Of a stretch of 64,000 nucleotides of DNA, positions 41,868 to 52,133 are shown in pieces (positions within the stretch are counted from its first letter, which is position 1; each line of letters starts with the position of its first letter). Made by a program: the position numbers and the translations under genes. The stretch covers positions 1,677,001-1,741,000 of the forward strand of contig JBBBDQ010000443.1 in the NCBI GenBank assembly GCA_037127315.1, in the 5' to 3' direction. The notes below the pieces were generated by a model. It was not told the origin of the DNA, did not search any database, and saw nothing but the letters and a program-made list of their open reading frames with translations. This DNA comes from Ascarosepion bandense (taxonomy: Eukaryota > Mollusca > Cephalopoda > Sepiida > Sepiidae).

Positions 41868-42698
41868 CACTACCGGCCATAATTACTAGGCCACCCCAGT
41901 GTTTATAAAAAATGATGATATATTTCATCCTATTTTTTAGTATTTATTACCAAGTGAATAATTGTAAAGTAAAATAGAATGGTTCTTTTGTTAATATTGC
42001 ACAATAACATGTGCATCAAATGAATTTATAAATATTTAATAACTACCTATATTGCAGTTACCTCAATGAAAAGATGAAAAAAATTCGGGTGATTTGGACG
42101 AGTTTATCTTTGCTTCCTTGCCTTGTAAAATTTTGCAAAGTAATAATAAAAAAAGAACCATTCTACTTTCATTTGGCAATAAATACCAAAAATAGTAAGA
42201 AATTTTTTTTTTTTTTTTAATCATTTCACCCCGAGCAAGGCAGAAATGCCACTGATGTGCAGGGGGTTACATAAATGTAAAAAGATTAATTACAAAAGAG
42301 TGAGGAGTACAAGCTAGTTAGAAAGGAACAATAGAAAGCTGAGAAAGCAGGTGCAATGACAGATACATAGGCGGAGAGAAAGTGAAGGTTATACAGGGGA
42401 GGGGAGAGAGCTAGAGTCCAGTGGTTAGTAGATGAGTATTGACTTTGCATTTAAATTTCTGGAGGTTGTAGCCATCAGGAAAGCAAGAATACGGGAGTGA
42501 GTTCCACAGGCAGGAAGTGCGAGAGTGGAAGCTGCAGGAGTAGAATTGTCGTCTGCATTTGGCTAACCTGACTGTGAATGGGTGGGACCCAGTTGCCAGA
42601 CTGGTTGCACGGGTAAACACCTGTTGAGGAGGTATCAGTGAAATACATAATTTCTTTAAAAAAAAACTGTGGTTACCTAATAATTATGGCTGGTAATG
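41868..42698 (+). mobile_element. Tc1/mariner-type MITE, complete, TA target duplication
   Basis: Left end cactaccggccataattact after TA (41866-41867), right end taattatggctggtaatg before TA (42699-42700). Long subterminal inverted repeats: aatagaatggttcttttgtt on the left against aaaagaaccattctacttt on the right. No transposase. It carries a CR1-like insertion at 42204-42639; without it the element is about 390 bp. Confidence 0.82.
42204..42639 (-). mobile_element. CR1-like LINE, 5'-truncated, inserted in the MITE
   Basis: Poly-T, tcatttcaccccgagcaagg, antisense 3' UTR and coding tail (FTRATSLATGSHPFTVRLAK on the minus strand). The MITE arm continues on both sides, with gaaat at 42199-42203 and at 42640-42644 as the target duplication; the undisturbed arm at 35-221 confirms the join (its antisense reads tatgaaatacataatt). 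Confidence 0.85.
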
Positions 42699-42702
42699 TA
42701 CA

Positions 42703-42866
42703 CCTGAATAAGATCAGAAGATATAACAGCCAAAATGTGGCCATAAGAACCAAGATGAAAATATTAACCTGAATGTAAATAATATAAATAATGATTTCTT
42801 ATTCCAGAAATTCAATCAGAATAACAACAAAGATGAGGACAATAGTCCGAATGTAAATAATGATAA
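42703..42866 (+). mobile_element. Family F copy, partly duplicated
   Basis: acacctgaataagatcagaa, ataacagccaaaatgtggcc, then a shorter block with aacaacaaagatgaggacaa and tagtccgaatgtaaataatg. Same family as 14563-14740; the block tagtccgaatgtaaataatg is the antisense of the 108-bp array core at 30290. Confidence 0.6.
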
Positions 42867-42895
42867 GTCTACAGTCCAACCACTGTTAATTCACT

Positions 42896-42926
42896 TTTGT
42901 GCCAACGTCGAAAGAGTCTGAGCTTA
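42896..42926 (+). mobile_element. Helitron 3' scrap
   Basis: cttttgtgccaacgtcgaaa followed by gagtctgagct is a short piece of the Helitron 3' region. Confidence 0.5.
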
Positions 42927-42999
42927 ATTGCGAGAAGAAAAATAATCATTGAGAAATGGATGCAGTTTTGTAATTAAAATTGTTCGTAGATAAATGTAA

Positions 43000-43670
43000 G
43001 TATTTAAAATGTCCACTGAAGTTTAGAGTTCATGGTTTGATAGTAGTAAATAGCAAGTGTCCCGTGCATGTGAAGTCTTATATTCCTATGCGTGTAGTAA
43101 GCAAATTGTGATTGCCATGTTCCTTCCTCTTTGTGGTAAGTCGACGACAGAGTGAGAGAGAAGGTAAAACAAATAAAGAAATTGTGCTGAACACGACCTA
43201 TTCTTGTTGTTGCTTTCTTTGGCGGTGTTGAGTGAAAGCGAAAAATAGAAATTTGGAAGCAGAGGTTCGAATGAAACTGTGACGCGCCCCTACGATCGAG
43301 TGGCGTGGAGTGAAATTTATTTCGGTACATTGTCACGAAGTCCGTCAGCTAACTACTCTTATGTTGGCCTGAACTGTCTTGACCGGTCACAGAATGTCCT
43401 TAAGTCGTGGAATTCAGTTATGTGAGCGGATCCTAGAAGCATTTTCTTCTTTAGCTGTGAAAAAACGTTTGACTGACGTGGTAATATGAATTTTCTATTT
43501 ACTATCCAATCAGGATCCAGAATTTTGCTTTTCACACTGATTTATGAAATTTTTCTTAGTTGGGTTTTCCAAAATGCTTTTAGTCTTTTGAATCCGATTT
43601 TGCGGGTATGCCAATTTTAATTTTTGTTTTAGTTAGTTGATGGATGATATAGGATTTCTATTCTATTATC
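43000..43670. other. Unassigned, comparatively CpG-containing sequence
   Basis: Differs from its surroundings: CpG dinucleotides are clustered at 43190-43440 (for example gtgacgcgcccctacgatcg, gtggcgtgg, gtcacgaagtccgtcag). A 110-codon frame runs on the minus strand (43336-43004) with no recognisable domain. It could be a promoter/first exon, or the terminus of an unrecognised element. Confidence 0.3.
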
Positions 43671-43675
43671 TTCTT

Positions 43676-44140
43676 CTATGTGCCCTGTCCTTAATTCACT
43701 TAAGTCACTGGTGCCTCCTCAACAGGTGTTTACTCGTGCAACCACACTGGCAACTGGGTCCCACCCATTCACAGTCAGGTTAGCCAAATGCAGACGACAA
43801 TTCTACTCCTGCAGCTTCTTCTCTCACACTTCCCCCCTGTGGAACTTGCTCCCGTATTCTTGCTTTCCTGATGGCTACAACCTCCAGAAATTTAAATGCA
43901 AAGTCAATACTCATCTACTAACCACTGGACTCTAGCTCTCTCCCCACCCCTGTATAACCTTCCCTTTCTCTCCACCTATGTATCTGTCATCGCACCTGCT
44001 TTCTCATCTTTCTATTGTTCCTTTCTAACTAGGTTGTACTCCTCACTCTTTTCTAATTAATCTTTTAACATTTATGTAGCCCCCTGCACATCAGTGGTGT
44101 TTCCGCCTTGCTCGGGGGGAAATGATTAAAAAAAAAAATC
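43676..44140 (+). pseudogene. CR1-like LINE, 5'-truncated copy
   Basis: Coding tail VPPQQVFTRATTLATGSHPF, TVRLAKCRRQFYSCSF, then NLLPYSCFPDGYNLQKF, followed by the 3' UTR and cttgctcggggggaaatgat plus poly-A. Very similar to 5978-6591 and to 42204-42639, so a recent subfamily. Confidence 0.87.
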
Positions 44141-44276
44141 TGTTTTTCCATAGCATGATAGCTGCTTTCACTACACTCTTTCACTACACTCAGTTTTATT
44201 GCAGCACGCAGCATAATTCAAATCTTAGACACAGATGGTGAACCGGTATGAGTGCTACTACATCATAAAAAAACTG
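44141..44276. other. Unassigned spacer
   Basis: Contains ttcactacactctttcactacactc, a short tandem duplication; nothing else recognised. Confidence 0.35.
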
Positions 44277-44636
44277 GGCTTGCGGCCTATCACATTGTAT
44301 ACATCGGTTCTCACTCGATCACCGAAGTTAAGCAACGTTGAGCCTGGTCAGTACTTAGATGGGTGACCACTTTGGAATACCAGGTGCTGTAAGCGTTTAG
44401 TGGCAGACATGCGTTTTGGTGCAGTGGATATCGGCTCGGAAAGAGAAATTGGTGAGCTGAGTTCGAATTCCAGTTGAATACCCTGCATTCACTTAAGCAC
44501 TGGTACCCTTGGGAAAGGTATTAATCCATCCCTTCCCTCCAGTTATGGGTTAAATAACAAGGGTAGGACTTGGGGACCCTGCTCTTAAAAACAAATCCCA
44601 ACGAATCTTGATACTTGAAAAGAAAAATGTTGTAAA
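44277..44636 (+). mobile_element. Composite 5S rRNA-tRNA SINE, full length
   Basis: 5S-like head of ~120 nt (44277-44396) with the internal promoter region intact in outline: gaagttaagcaacgttgagc, tggtcagtacttagatgggt, gaccac, then ataccaggtgctgtaagcg. Linker, then tRNA-like gtgcagtggatatcggctcg with box B-like gagttcgaattcc, the SINE body, and the tail gggtaggacttggggaccct and aaacaaatcccaacgaatct. This is the best copy for defining the family. Confidence 0.88.
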
Positions 44637-44759
44637 AATTAAATAACCTTACCCAAAAAATCATTGGTTATGACCTTAAATGATCCCATAAGGATTGATA
44701 GGTTGTTCTTGAAACAAACAAACAAACAAATAAAATAACCAGATACGTGGAAAATCTTA

Positions 44760-44836
44760 TCCAAAGTTAAGCTAAATTGAGGCCGGTTACTACTCAGATG
44801 GGTAACTGCTGGGGTCTACTATGTGCTGTAAGCTAC
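44760..44836 (+). repeat. 5S-like fragment
   Basis: ccaaagttaagctaaattga, ggccggttactactcagatg, ggtaactgct and gtgctgtaagc follow the 3' two-thirds of the 5S head. No tRNA part follows. Confidence 0.65.
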
Positions 44837-44878
44837 TCAACCAACCTAGCAAGTCACTGATTGGGTACAATCTCACTT

Positions 44879-45300
44879 CTTCTTCTTCTTCTTCTTCTAT
44901 GTGCCCTGTCCTTTCAGGACGTAGAAGATCATGGCTTTCCACGTCTCTCTATCCCTGGTAGCTCTTAGCACGCCTTCTCCTATTACACCAGGCAACCCTC
45001 ATTCCATCATCCAATTGATTAGGTCCTTCAAATATGTTATCCGCTGCTTTCCCCTGTCTCTTTTTCCTTCTATCTGGCCTTTTAGTATCAGGTTCTCCAA
45101 GCCCTCTTTCCTTATTGCATGTCCCAGGAACTTCAGCTGTCTCTTCCTAACACTCAGTATTAATTTCCTTTTTATTTCCATCATTTCCAAAACCTCATCA
45201 TTGCTCACATGCTTGATCCATGATATTTGCAGCATCCTTCTGTAGAACCACATTTCAGGTGCTTCAAGTTTTTCCTTCATCTTTGATGATAAAAGGTCAA
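44879..45300 (-). pseudogene. RTE-like LINE, C-terminal tail and 3' end
   Basis: Antisense: (ctt)n run at about 44879-44897, tatgtgccctgtcctttcag, then coding tail on the minus strand MKEKLEAPEMWFYRRMLQIS, WIKHVSNDEVLE, RQLKFLGHAIRKEGLENLIL. The simple (GAA)n repeat at the sense 3' end is the LINE tail. Confidence 0.82.
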
Positions 45301-45499
45301 TATGTATAGGTGCTTCGATTGACAGGTCACAGAGTTGGTTGAGTGGTGAGTGTATTTTTTTAAAATGACATGGCCTTTCAGTACATAAGTGATTGTGTCT
45401 CTCCACACATTCCTTACCATTATCTTGTAACTGCTATGCCACCTTGGGAAAAATATTGTAGTAGTTTCTCATTACTTTCTCCACAGTCTGGAATTAAAA

Positions 45500-45690
45500 A
45501 ATTTCCTTCTCTTAGACTGCCAATCAAGGCTAGAAAATCCAGTCAACCTTACTGTTTAATCCATAGCTGGAGGGGAAAGATATGGATTTATGCCTTTCCT
45601 AATGGCAGTGGTACAAAAGTGATCCTAACTGACTAGGCCTGAATTTGATCTCAATTAGGTGATTCAACTCTCTCCACCGATCAATTGTAC
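45500..45690 (-). mobile_element. tRNA-SINE, decayed body
   Basis: ctgccaatcaaggctagaaa, tttaatccatagctggaggg, and gaatttgatctcaatta are antisense SINE words in the correct order, strongly mutated. Confidence 0.5.
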
Positions 45691-45761
45691 ATTTAGATAA
45701 CATTATTTTAATTTATTCTATTTAACTGTGGAATATTGTCCTGATCTTTGGTTCTGTTATA

Positions 45762-46236
45762 GTGCCCTCTGACCTTCATCAAGTGTATATTGATCTGGGT
45801 GAAAGCAATGATGACCTTCATCAGGTGTATATTGATCTGGGTGTGAGCAACAATGATCTTCACCAGGTGTATATTGATCTGGGTGTGAGCAATGATGACC
45901 TTCATCAGGTGTATATTGAACTGGGTGTGAGCAATGATGACCTTCATCAGGTGTATATTGATCTGGGTGTGAGCAATGATGACCTTCATCAGGTGTATAT
46001 TGATCTGGGTGTGAGCAACCTATGACCTTCATCAGGTGTATATTGATCTGGGTGTGAGCAACCTATGACCTTCATCAGGTGTATATTGATCTGGGTGTGA
46101 GCAACCTATGACCTTCATCAGGTGTATATTGATCTGGGTGTGAGCAATGAGGACCTTCATCAGGTGCATGTTGATCTGGGTGTGAGCAACCTATGACCTT
46201 CATCAGGTGTATATTGATCTGGGTGTGAGCAATGAT
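45762..46236 (+). repeat. 42-bp minisatellite, about 11 units
   Basis: Unit: gaccttcatcaggtgtatat then tgatctgggtgtgagcaatgat. Spacing is 42 bp (45815, 45857, 45899, ...). As 42 is a multiple of three, stop-free frames persist on both strands: DLHQVYIDLGVSND repeats on plus and MKVIIAHTQINIHL on minus. There is no start context, domain or conservation pattern suggesting a protein. It leads directly into an RTE-like 3' end. Confidence 0.9.
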
Positions 46237-46525
46237 AAATTTTGGAAAGAATGGACACGAAAAGGAAATTTATACTTAATATCGGGAAAAGACAACTGAA
46301 GTCTCTGGGAAATGTAGTGAGGAAAGAGGGCTTAGAAAATCTGATGCTCACAGGACAGGTTAGAGGGAAAGAAAGATAAGGGAAAGCAATGTGTGATATA
46401 CTTAAGGGACTTGAGTAGATGAATGACAGAGCAAGGTTTGAGTGTGATAACAGGAGAAAGACTGTTAAAAGCGAGGTGTGGAGGGCCATGATCACCTATG
46501 TCCTGAATAGACACAGCACATAGAA
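46237..46525 (+). pseudogene. RTE-like LINE, C-terminal tail and 3' UTR
   Basis: Sense copy: coding traces of RKGNLYLISGKD-like and KEGLENLMLTGQ-like segments, then the 3' UTR gcaaggtttgagtgtgataa, gagggccatgatcacctatg, tcctgaatagacacagcaca. This is the single-copy counterpart of the 142-bp array at 33486. Confidence 0.78.
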
Positions 46526-47110
46526 GAAAAGAACCTAAAGGGAATCTCAAATTGAATTCTCTATTTATTCTATTGGGTAGACTGTTGATGTAATGAATAG
46601 GTAATGAATATATATACACCTTGGTTCCCCCTCACTGGAATGGGATTGTCTAGTGTCAGCCATAAATATAGACTAAGGCTAGGATGTCCAGAGATTTGCC
46701 ACTAGAGATCTACAGGTCCTCAACTAGAGATCTACAACTATTGATCCATGTCTATTGACTATGCCTACATCTCAGGATACTGCATATGAAGAGTACTGTC
46801 TATTACGTCTATGTACTAGATTGTCCTACCCGGTTATATTTGCCTAAACCACTTAACTACCTTGAATGATATATATATATCACTTTCCAGGACATATCAA
46901 CTGTTCTCATTCCACTGCTCATGTCTAGGGATATCTCATGCTCAGTTATTGCTCGTCCTTTTCCCACTGAGTCCAAATACACACTACCCTTTCAAGAGAT
47001 TGAACTCACTATTAATAGGGATATCTCATCTTGTTTTTACTGTATCCAAGTACACACTGCGATATCTGAGCAGGAGAAAAAGAAAGAACTAGACATGGCC
47101 AGGGGAATGT
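46526..47110. other. Unassigned sequence
   Basis: A direct repeat near 46920-47060 (agggatatctcatgctcagt and tagggatatctcatcttgtt, each followed by a caagtacacac/caaatacacac-like word) is the only structure seen. Confidence 0.35.
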
Positions 47111-47114
47111 AAAT

Positions 47115-47290
47115 AGTCTACCCCTTTAACTTAAATCCAGGGTTCAGCACAAAATTTTCTGTAGGTTATCTGGATCGATATATAACCTGATAAAGCACAG
47201 TGCTCAAAATGTTAGGGTAACAACAATAATAATGATGACCATAGTCTGCACATAAATAACGATAGCTTTTTATTTCAGAAATTCAGATAA
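47115..47290 (+). mobile_element. Family F copy, decayed
   Basis: acctgataaagcacagtgct, aatgatgaccatagtctgca and ttatttcagaaattcag parallel family F at 42703-42866. Confidence 0.45.
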
Positions 47291-48927
47291 AAAGTTGTTT
47301 TTCCTGAAAAATTAACCGTCCGATGATCCCTATTCTATCCAAGTGCAACTAACTCAGTACGAGAGAACTCTCTTGAGATAACATAATTGGTATATATGAC
47401 ATTTTTGTCATCTCTTTTAAATATTCAAGGGAAAATTCTGATTGGCCTCATGGGTAATAGAGAATATTTAGAATGGTGTGACCAGGATGAATCATGTTGG
47501 AAAATATTTTCTTAAACTACATACATCATCATGTTTTTTTTTTTCTTATGTTAGACCAGGGATTTGGCATAACGATTTACTATAATATATATATATATAG
47601 AAATACACTCTCGCACCCTGATTGAGCACTGTGGAAGAATGGTAGACTTTGCAAAACAGTAGCTACTCTGGCATGTACGCATCGCTCATTCCATAATTAT
47701 ATATAGTTATAATCATCTCTAAAACCTTCCTTGAAAACTTTCAAATGAAAGGAAAAACTGGTTTTAAAGAAGAAAAAAAAGAAAGAGCTTAGGACATGAA
47801 AGTCTGTCAAAAGTGTTCGGACAGAAATCAGCACAAAGCCTAAAGGAAAAAGAAAAAACCCGACACAAGTAACCATCTAACAAAAAGCGCTCAATACATA
47901 GGTAGAGCGAACTTAATAGAACCTAATGAGCCAGACGAACCTACTTAGGTTTCTCCTAAACAGATCATCTGGGAAAGCTAGCCAGCAATCCGTTTGATTT
48001 TCATAGCAAGTAAGTTTTATGTTGTGAATTTGCCAGCTTTCAGTCATTATTAACAGCTCCCATATTGTATTTATTTCTATGCTAGGCCTACTAAGGGGAT
48101 CCTAATAGTCTAGCATATGTGGTGATTCTTTCTGATGTCTAACTCTTCAGCATTCTTCTTTGTCAGCTATTTTCATTTCTTTACACAGGCTGATGACAAT
48201 TGCTTTCCCTCTATACATGAGCAGCTATGCACGATTTCATTGTCTCAACCCTTCACTACAACTTTTTGAAGTTCCTCCAGCTTTTACTTTTAGGGGATGG
48301 TTTGTCTCATCTTTGTCAAAACTGCCGGGAATCAAGTTTACCTGCTGTAAGGAGAAGAAATGGCTTCATACTATGTCAAGAGTATTTGTGTGAAAGTGTA
48401 TGCAACAAACTCACTCAGCATTTGAATTAGGCCTGCTAAATTCTCTTTTTGAGCTGTTCTCTGTCACATGACCCACACAGGATGTGTGGGTCTTATAACG
48501 GCTTGCAATGTGAAATAGGTGAATTAAATCAAGATTGCTGTATTCACAGGCAACAAAGATACGTGCATCTGTTTGGAAGTAAGCCCTTGCAGTTTCTAGA
48601 ATCTGGTTTTGACATGAATGGTGTGCTAATGTGAATATGAATGTAGAGTTAAGTTGGCTGTTGAAATGATTGAGTCAATCGGGTTGTTAATACTGATTTC
48701 AGTTATTCATCTAACGTACACAGACAGACACTGACACAGACAGAGTACATAGCTGTTTATTTCATAATTACCTCCTACTACTCCCCTTTAATTTCTTCTG
48801 CTGTTGTTCTTTTCCTCCTTTTAGTTCATTATCTCCTTTTTCTCCTTATCTCTTAATAACTCTAAAATATGAAATGAGCCTTGATGTAAATGCCTGAAAA
48901 AAATGAAACACTTTTGATATATCTGTC
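47291..48927. other. Unassigned, apparently low-repeat sequence
   Basis: The longest stretch (about 1.6 kb) without a recognised element. Short frames at 48160-48393 and 48449-48634 (plus) have no domain I recognise. Contains a perfect 9-bp hairpin at 48470-48492 and an (acagac)-like patch at about 48718-48745. Confidence 0.4.
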
Positions 48928-48962
48928 TATATTTTTGAGATAAGGTATTGTATTGTTATATG

Positions 48963-49271
48963 AGGATGTGCGTTGTAGTGCAGTGGATATCGGCTTGAAA
49001 CGAGAAATCGGGGAGCCGAGTTCAAATTCCAGTTGAATTCATTGCATTCACTTACGCGCAAATACCCTTGGGAAAGGTATTAATCCATCTCTTCCTTCCA
49101 GTTATGGGTTAAATAACAAGGACAGATTGGGTTCTATAGCCTTGGCTGGCAACCAATCTACCACAGAAAGCAATGGCAACCTGCTGTGGGATAATCTTCT
49201 GCCCAGTCAGTCATGTCTCTTTCGAGACATGATCACCCAAGCGTGTTTCACGTATGGCACTTAACTGACTG
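48963..49271 (+). mobile_element. tRNA-derived SINE, full length
   Basis: Head gtagtgcagtggatatcggc, box B-like gagttcaaattcc, body, hairpin domain (catgtctctttcgagacatg, perfect stem) and the end cacttaactgactg. Direct repeats attgttat(at)g at 48952-48962 and attgttatg at 49272-49280 flank it. Confidence 0.9.
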
Positions 49272-49384
49272 ATTGTTATGTGCTCTGGCCTTTTTCAGGT
49301 GATATACCATGGAATTTCAAATCCTTTACTTAGTCTTACTAAAGAGAAATAACTGAAACTGATATATCCAGAAAAGGCATGGCA

Positions 49385-49492
49385 TCTTCTATGTGCCATA
49401 TCCTTTCAGGATGTAGGCAATCATGGCCCTCCACATCTCCCTATCACTTGTAACTTTTAATACCTCTTCTCTTGTTATCCCACTCAAGAACA
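49385..49492 (-). mobile_element. RTE-like 3' UTR fragment
   Basis: tcttctatgtgccatatcct, ttcaggatgtaggcaatcat and ggccctccacatctcc match the antisense RTE-like 3' end. The coding tail is absent. Confidence 0.7.
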
Positions 49493-49589
49493 GAGGTGAA
49501 TAAAAATTTTGAGAGATGATTCACTAAAGGGAATTAACTGGAACTGATATATCCAGAAAAGGCATGACATGTGACACTAGAACAATCTA

Positions 49590-49735
49590 TCCCTGTGGAC
49601 TAAATAAAGAGTTTGGTTTGAAATTCAAACCTATATCACCTGAAGAAGGTTGAAGCATACAACAGCTGAAATGCTGTAAATATGACAATAAAGATGAGGA
49701 CCGTCTGTACAATGTCAATAGTGTAAATGCTTTTG
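49590..49735 (+). mobile_element. Family F copy
   Basis: aaagagtttggtttgaaatt, cacctgaagaaggttgaagc, acaacagctgaaatgctgta and aaagatgaggacc, colinear with 14600-14740. Confidence 0.6.
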
Positions 49736-50125
49736 ATATTTACTCATATTTTTATGTAACTATATCAGTCAACACATTCAGAAACTTGTAAAATGTGTAA
49801 TAATCACATGATGTTAATACTGGTCTTTATCTTATATATATATTGCTTTGAACAATATAGACCTCATTTTAATGACCTAACCTGAGGAACCTTTCGGCCA
49901 ACACTTTTCAAAAGCATTCGTTGGCTTTATTATGAATTATAAATGCAAGACAAGGAAGAACAACAAAAGTTTAACTTACAAAAACAGGGGAAAGATGGAG
50001 CTCATCTAAAAGTAAATTTTAATCAAGATAATTAAACTGTAAGGGGGCTTTAAACACACAATTCCAGAAGAGTGATAAAATAGAAAAAATGTAACACTCA
50101 CAGACCCTCCAGTAATATATATATA
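49736..50125. other. Unassigned sequence
   Basis: Includes ctgaggaacctttcggccaa, a word of the kind found in Penelope or other repeat ends; otherwise not recognised. Confidence 0.3.
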
Positions 50126-50432
50126 TATTTTTTTTTTAATCATATCACCCCAAGCAAGGTGTTAACACCACTGATGCGCAGGGGGCTACATAAGAGTGAA
50201 AAGATTGGAAAAGAGAAAGCCGGAAACCACATCCTAAACAGGGAACAAGGGATGAGCCTCTTCAACTGTTCGATAGATGTGGGGGGAGTGTGAATTAGGC
50301 AATAGTTTAGCCTATCTACTCCAATTTAAAAAAATAAAAAAAAGAGCAAAGAGTGAGAAGATTGGAAAAGAGAAAATCGGAAACCACATCCTAAACAGGG
50401 AACAAGGATGAGCCTCTTCACCTGTTTGATAG
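50126..50432 (-). mobile_element. Family E copy with two units
   Basis: Poly-T, tcatatcaccccaagcaagg, then two units (aaccacatcctaaacaggga at about 50226 and 50382), the second following the cctatctactccaattt word, exactly as in the tandem head at 19199-19720. Confidence 0.78.
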
Positions 50433-50941
50433 TCATATCACGAAATTATATGAAAATTTATGAAATTGGGATGAAACGACATATTTATTTAAATTTATCT
50501 ATTTGTTTGAACATTACTTTTAATAGATACTTGTATTTGAGTGGAAAGTTTGTTTTTTCTATAATTAAAAAGTACATTTTAAATATCCACCAGCCTAAAT
50601 GTTTGAGAAATTTTTTTTGGAAAATATCTATCTTCCAGCAGAATTCAAACCTGCATACTCCCATACATACCACTCAACCACAGAAGATATCATGACAGAC
50701 AAGATCTGAGTTTAGCCCACACACCGTTCTCAGCTTTCTTCTGTAGAACCGCATCTCTACTGGTTCTTCATGGATGAGAAAATTGAACATCATTTGCTGC
50801 TATAGAGGAGGATTGATACAATATAGCAGTTAGAATTTTTTCTTTGTTTCTGATAAAATTGTCCTGTTTCTTAAGACATTTAGAAGACATCTTTTCAATG
50901 CACCTTTGAATTTCTGTGTTCCTTTTCCTTTTATCCTGTTA
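50433..50941. other. Unassigned sequence
   Basis: 50500-50620 is similar to 36703-36830. The minus strand at about 50700-50900 has RTE-like flavour (cttctgtagaaccgcatctc) but is too decayed to call. Confidence 0.35.
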
Positions 50942-51661
50942 CTAGCAGGATAGCCCGGCGTTGCTCGGGTGTAATGAAAGCTTTAAAACTAATCCATGGT
51001 CCTGGAGCTCAGACTCTTTGGACATTGGCACGAAAGACTAAAAAGCAATAGTTGTTTCCAGTTAAAGTGAAACAGTAGACTGAAAGAAAATGAATGGATG
51101 TAAGTCAAATGTTGATTTCCTGGTATCGATATCAAATAAGTTTTTTTGTCATAAACAGAATTTTGAAGGCTAAATATGTCCTCTGAGTAAATGATATCAC
51201 GGCTGAGACTAAGAACTACAATTATACCTACTTAGAGCCAAACCTGAAGCAAAAACTTAAATAAAAGGGCTGAAAAAAATAGAGACATACAGGCAGATAA
51301 ACATACACACACACAAACATCTTGCCTTTTATATATATATATTATCGATTTTCTGCACTATTGTAAGAACTGCAACCTTGAAAGTTCTGAATATCATTTC
51401 TTATGTCTTTGTCTATGAGTGTATCAAATTTGATTAAAATCGGACCACTCCTTCTATAACCCGATTTATTCGATTATCGATTTTCGATATTTATTTGGGG
51501 TACCTCGACACAAAACCTAGCTAAAAACACTTGCAGATGCTTATAGTACAACTGTGTAAATTTTCAAGAAAATCGGTTCAGCCGTTTTGGGGTCTATAGG
51601 TAACGGACACACACAGATACACACACACACAGACAAAGTTCCATTTATAAATAAGTTTAGA
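50942..51661 (-). mobile_element. Non-autonomous Helitron-like element, full length
   Basis: Minus strand TC start at 51661 (tctaaacttatttataaatg), end CTAG at 50945-50942, preceded by the hairpin cccgagcaacgccgggc and ctatcctg. The hairpin has a 4-bp CCCG/CGGG stem plus a GC/GC inner pair. Best preserved 3' end in the window; 720 bp. Confidence 0.85.
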
Positions 51662-51802
51662 TGGTATATCTTGCAGTTTCAGTACTCGATATGTGGTGCA
51701 CCATTATGCGTGATGTTATGGAGTGCTGACAGTTATCAGCTTAGCGCTTCAATGCAACTCAGCTAATTTGCATAGGATACCACACAGTCATTTTCCAGAT
51801 AT

Positions 51803-52036
51803 TTAAATTTCTATACTTGCTTGATATTGTGTATCTTCAATTTCTATATTGCATCTTGGACAGTTCCCCTTATTGACAACTATACATTCTTTCTTCTTAC
51901 AATCAATGATTAGTACATTCTTCTTGCTTTCCTTGACTATATATTCTAATTGATCTTGCAGTTTCTTTCCTATGTCTGCCATCAACATGGTATCATCTGC
52001 ATACCTTGTGTTATTAAGTGTGCCCAAAAAACACAT
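51803..52036 (-). pseudogene. RTE-like LINE RT fragment (YADD box)
   Basis: The minus strand reads GTLNNTRYADDTMLMADIGK, then YIVKESKKNVLIIDCKKKEC, the RT palm catalytic motif and the following helix. It matches the downstream piece at 62740 (KVIKESKKKGLIINCKKKE), giving overlapping parts of one family. Confidence 0.82.
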
Positions 52037-52133
52037 CCTTGTCTTATACTCCTTTTTTTATGTACTTAACTAATTTTATATCTGTATTCAGATGGCTTAC
52101 TCCTAGTATATATTCTGTATGACTAAATAAGAA

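Noticed and set aside
43004..43336. 110-residue minus-strand frame as a gene
   Set aside because: No recognised domain, signal or splice context; kept only as part of the CpG-containing unassigned region.
44277..44396. Functional 5S rRNA gene
   Set aside because: Diverged at many positions, fused to a tRNA-like SINE rather than ended by a T-run terminator, and the fusion is repeated at other loci.
45708..46032. Open frames on both strands as a short repeat gene
   Set aside because: Produced by the 42-bp unit; overlapping frames on both strands are equally open, which is the signature of a minisatellite rather than selection.
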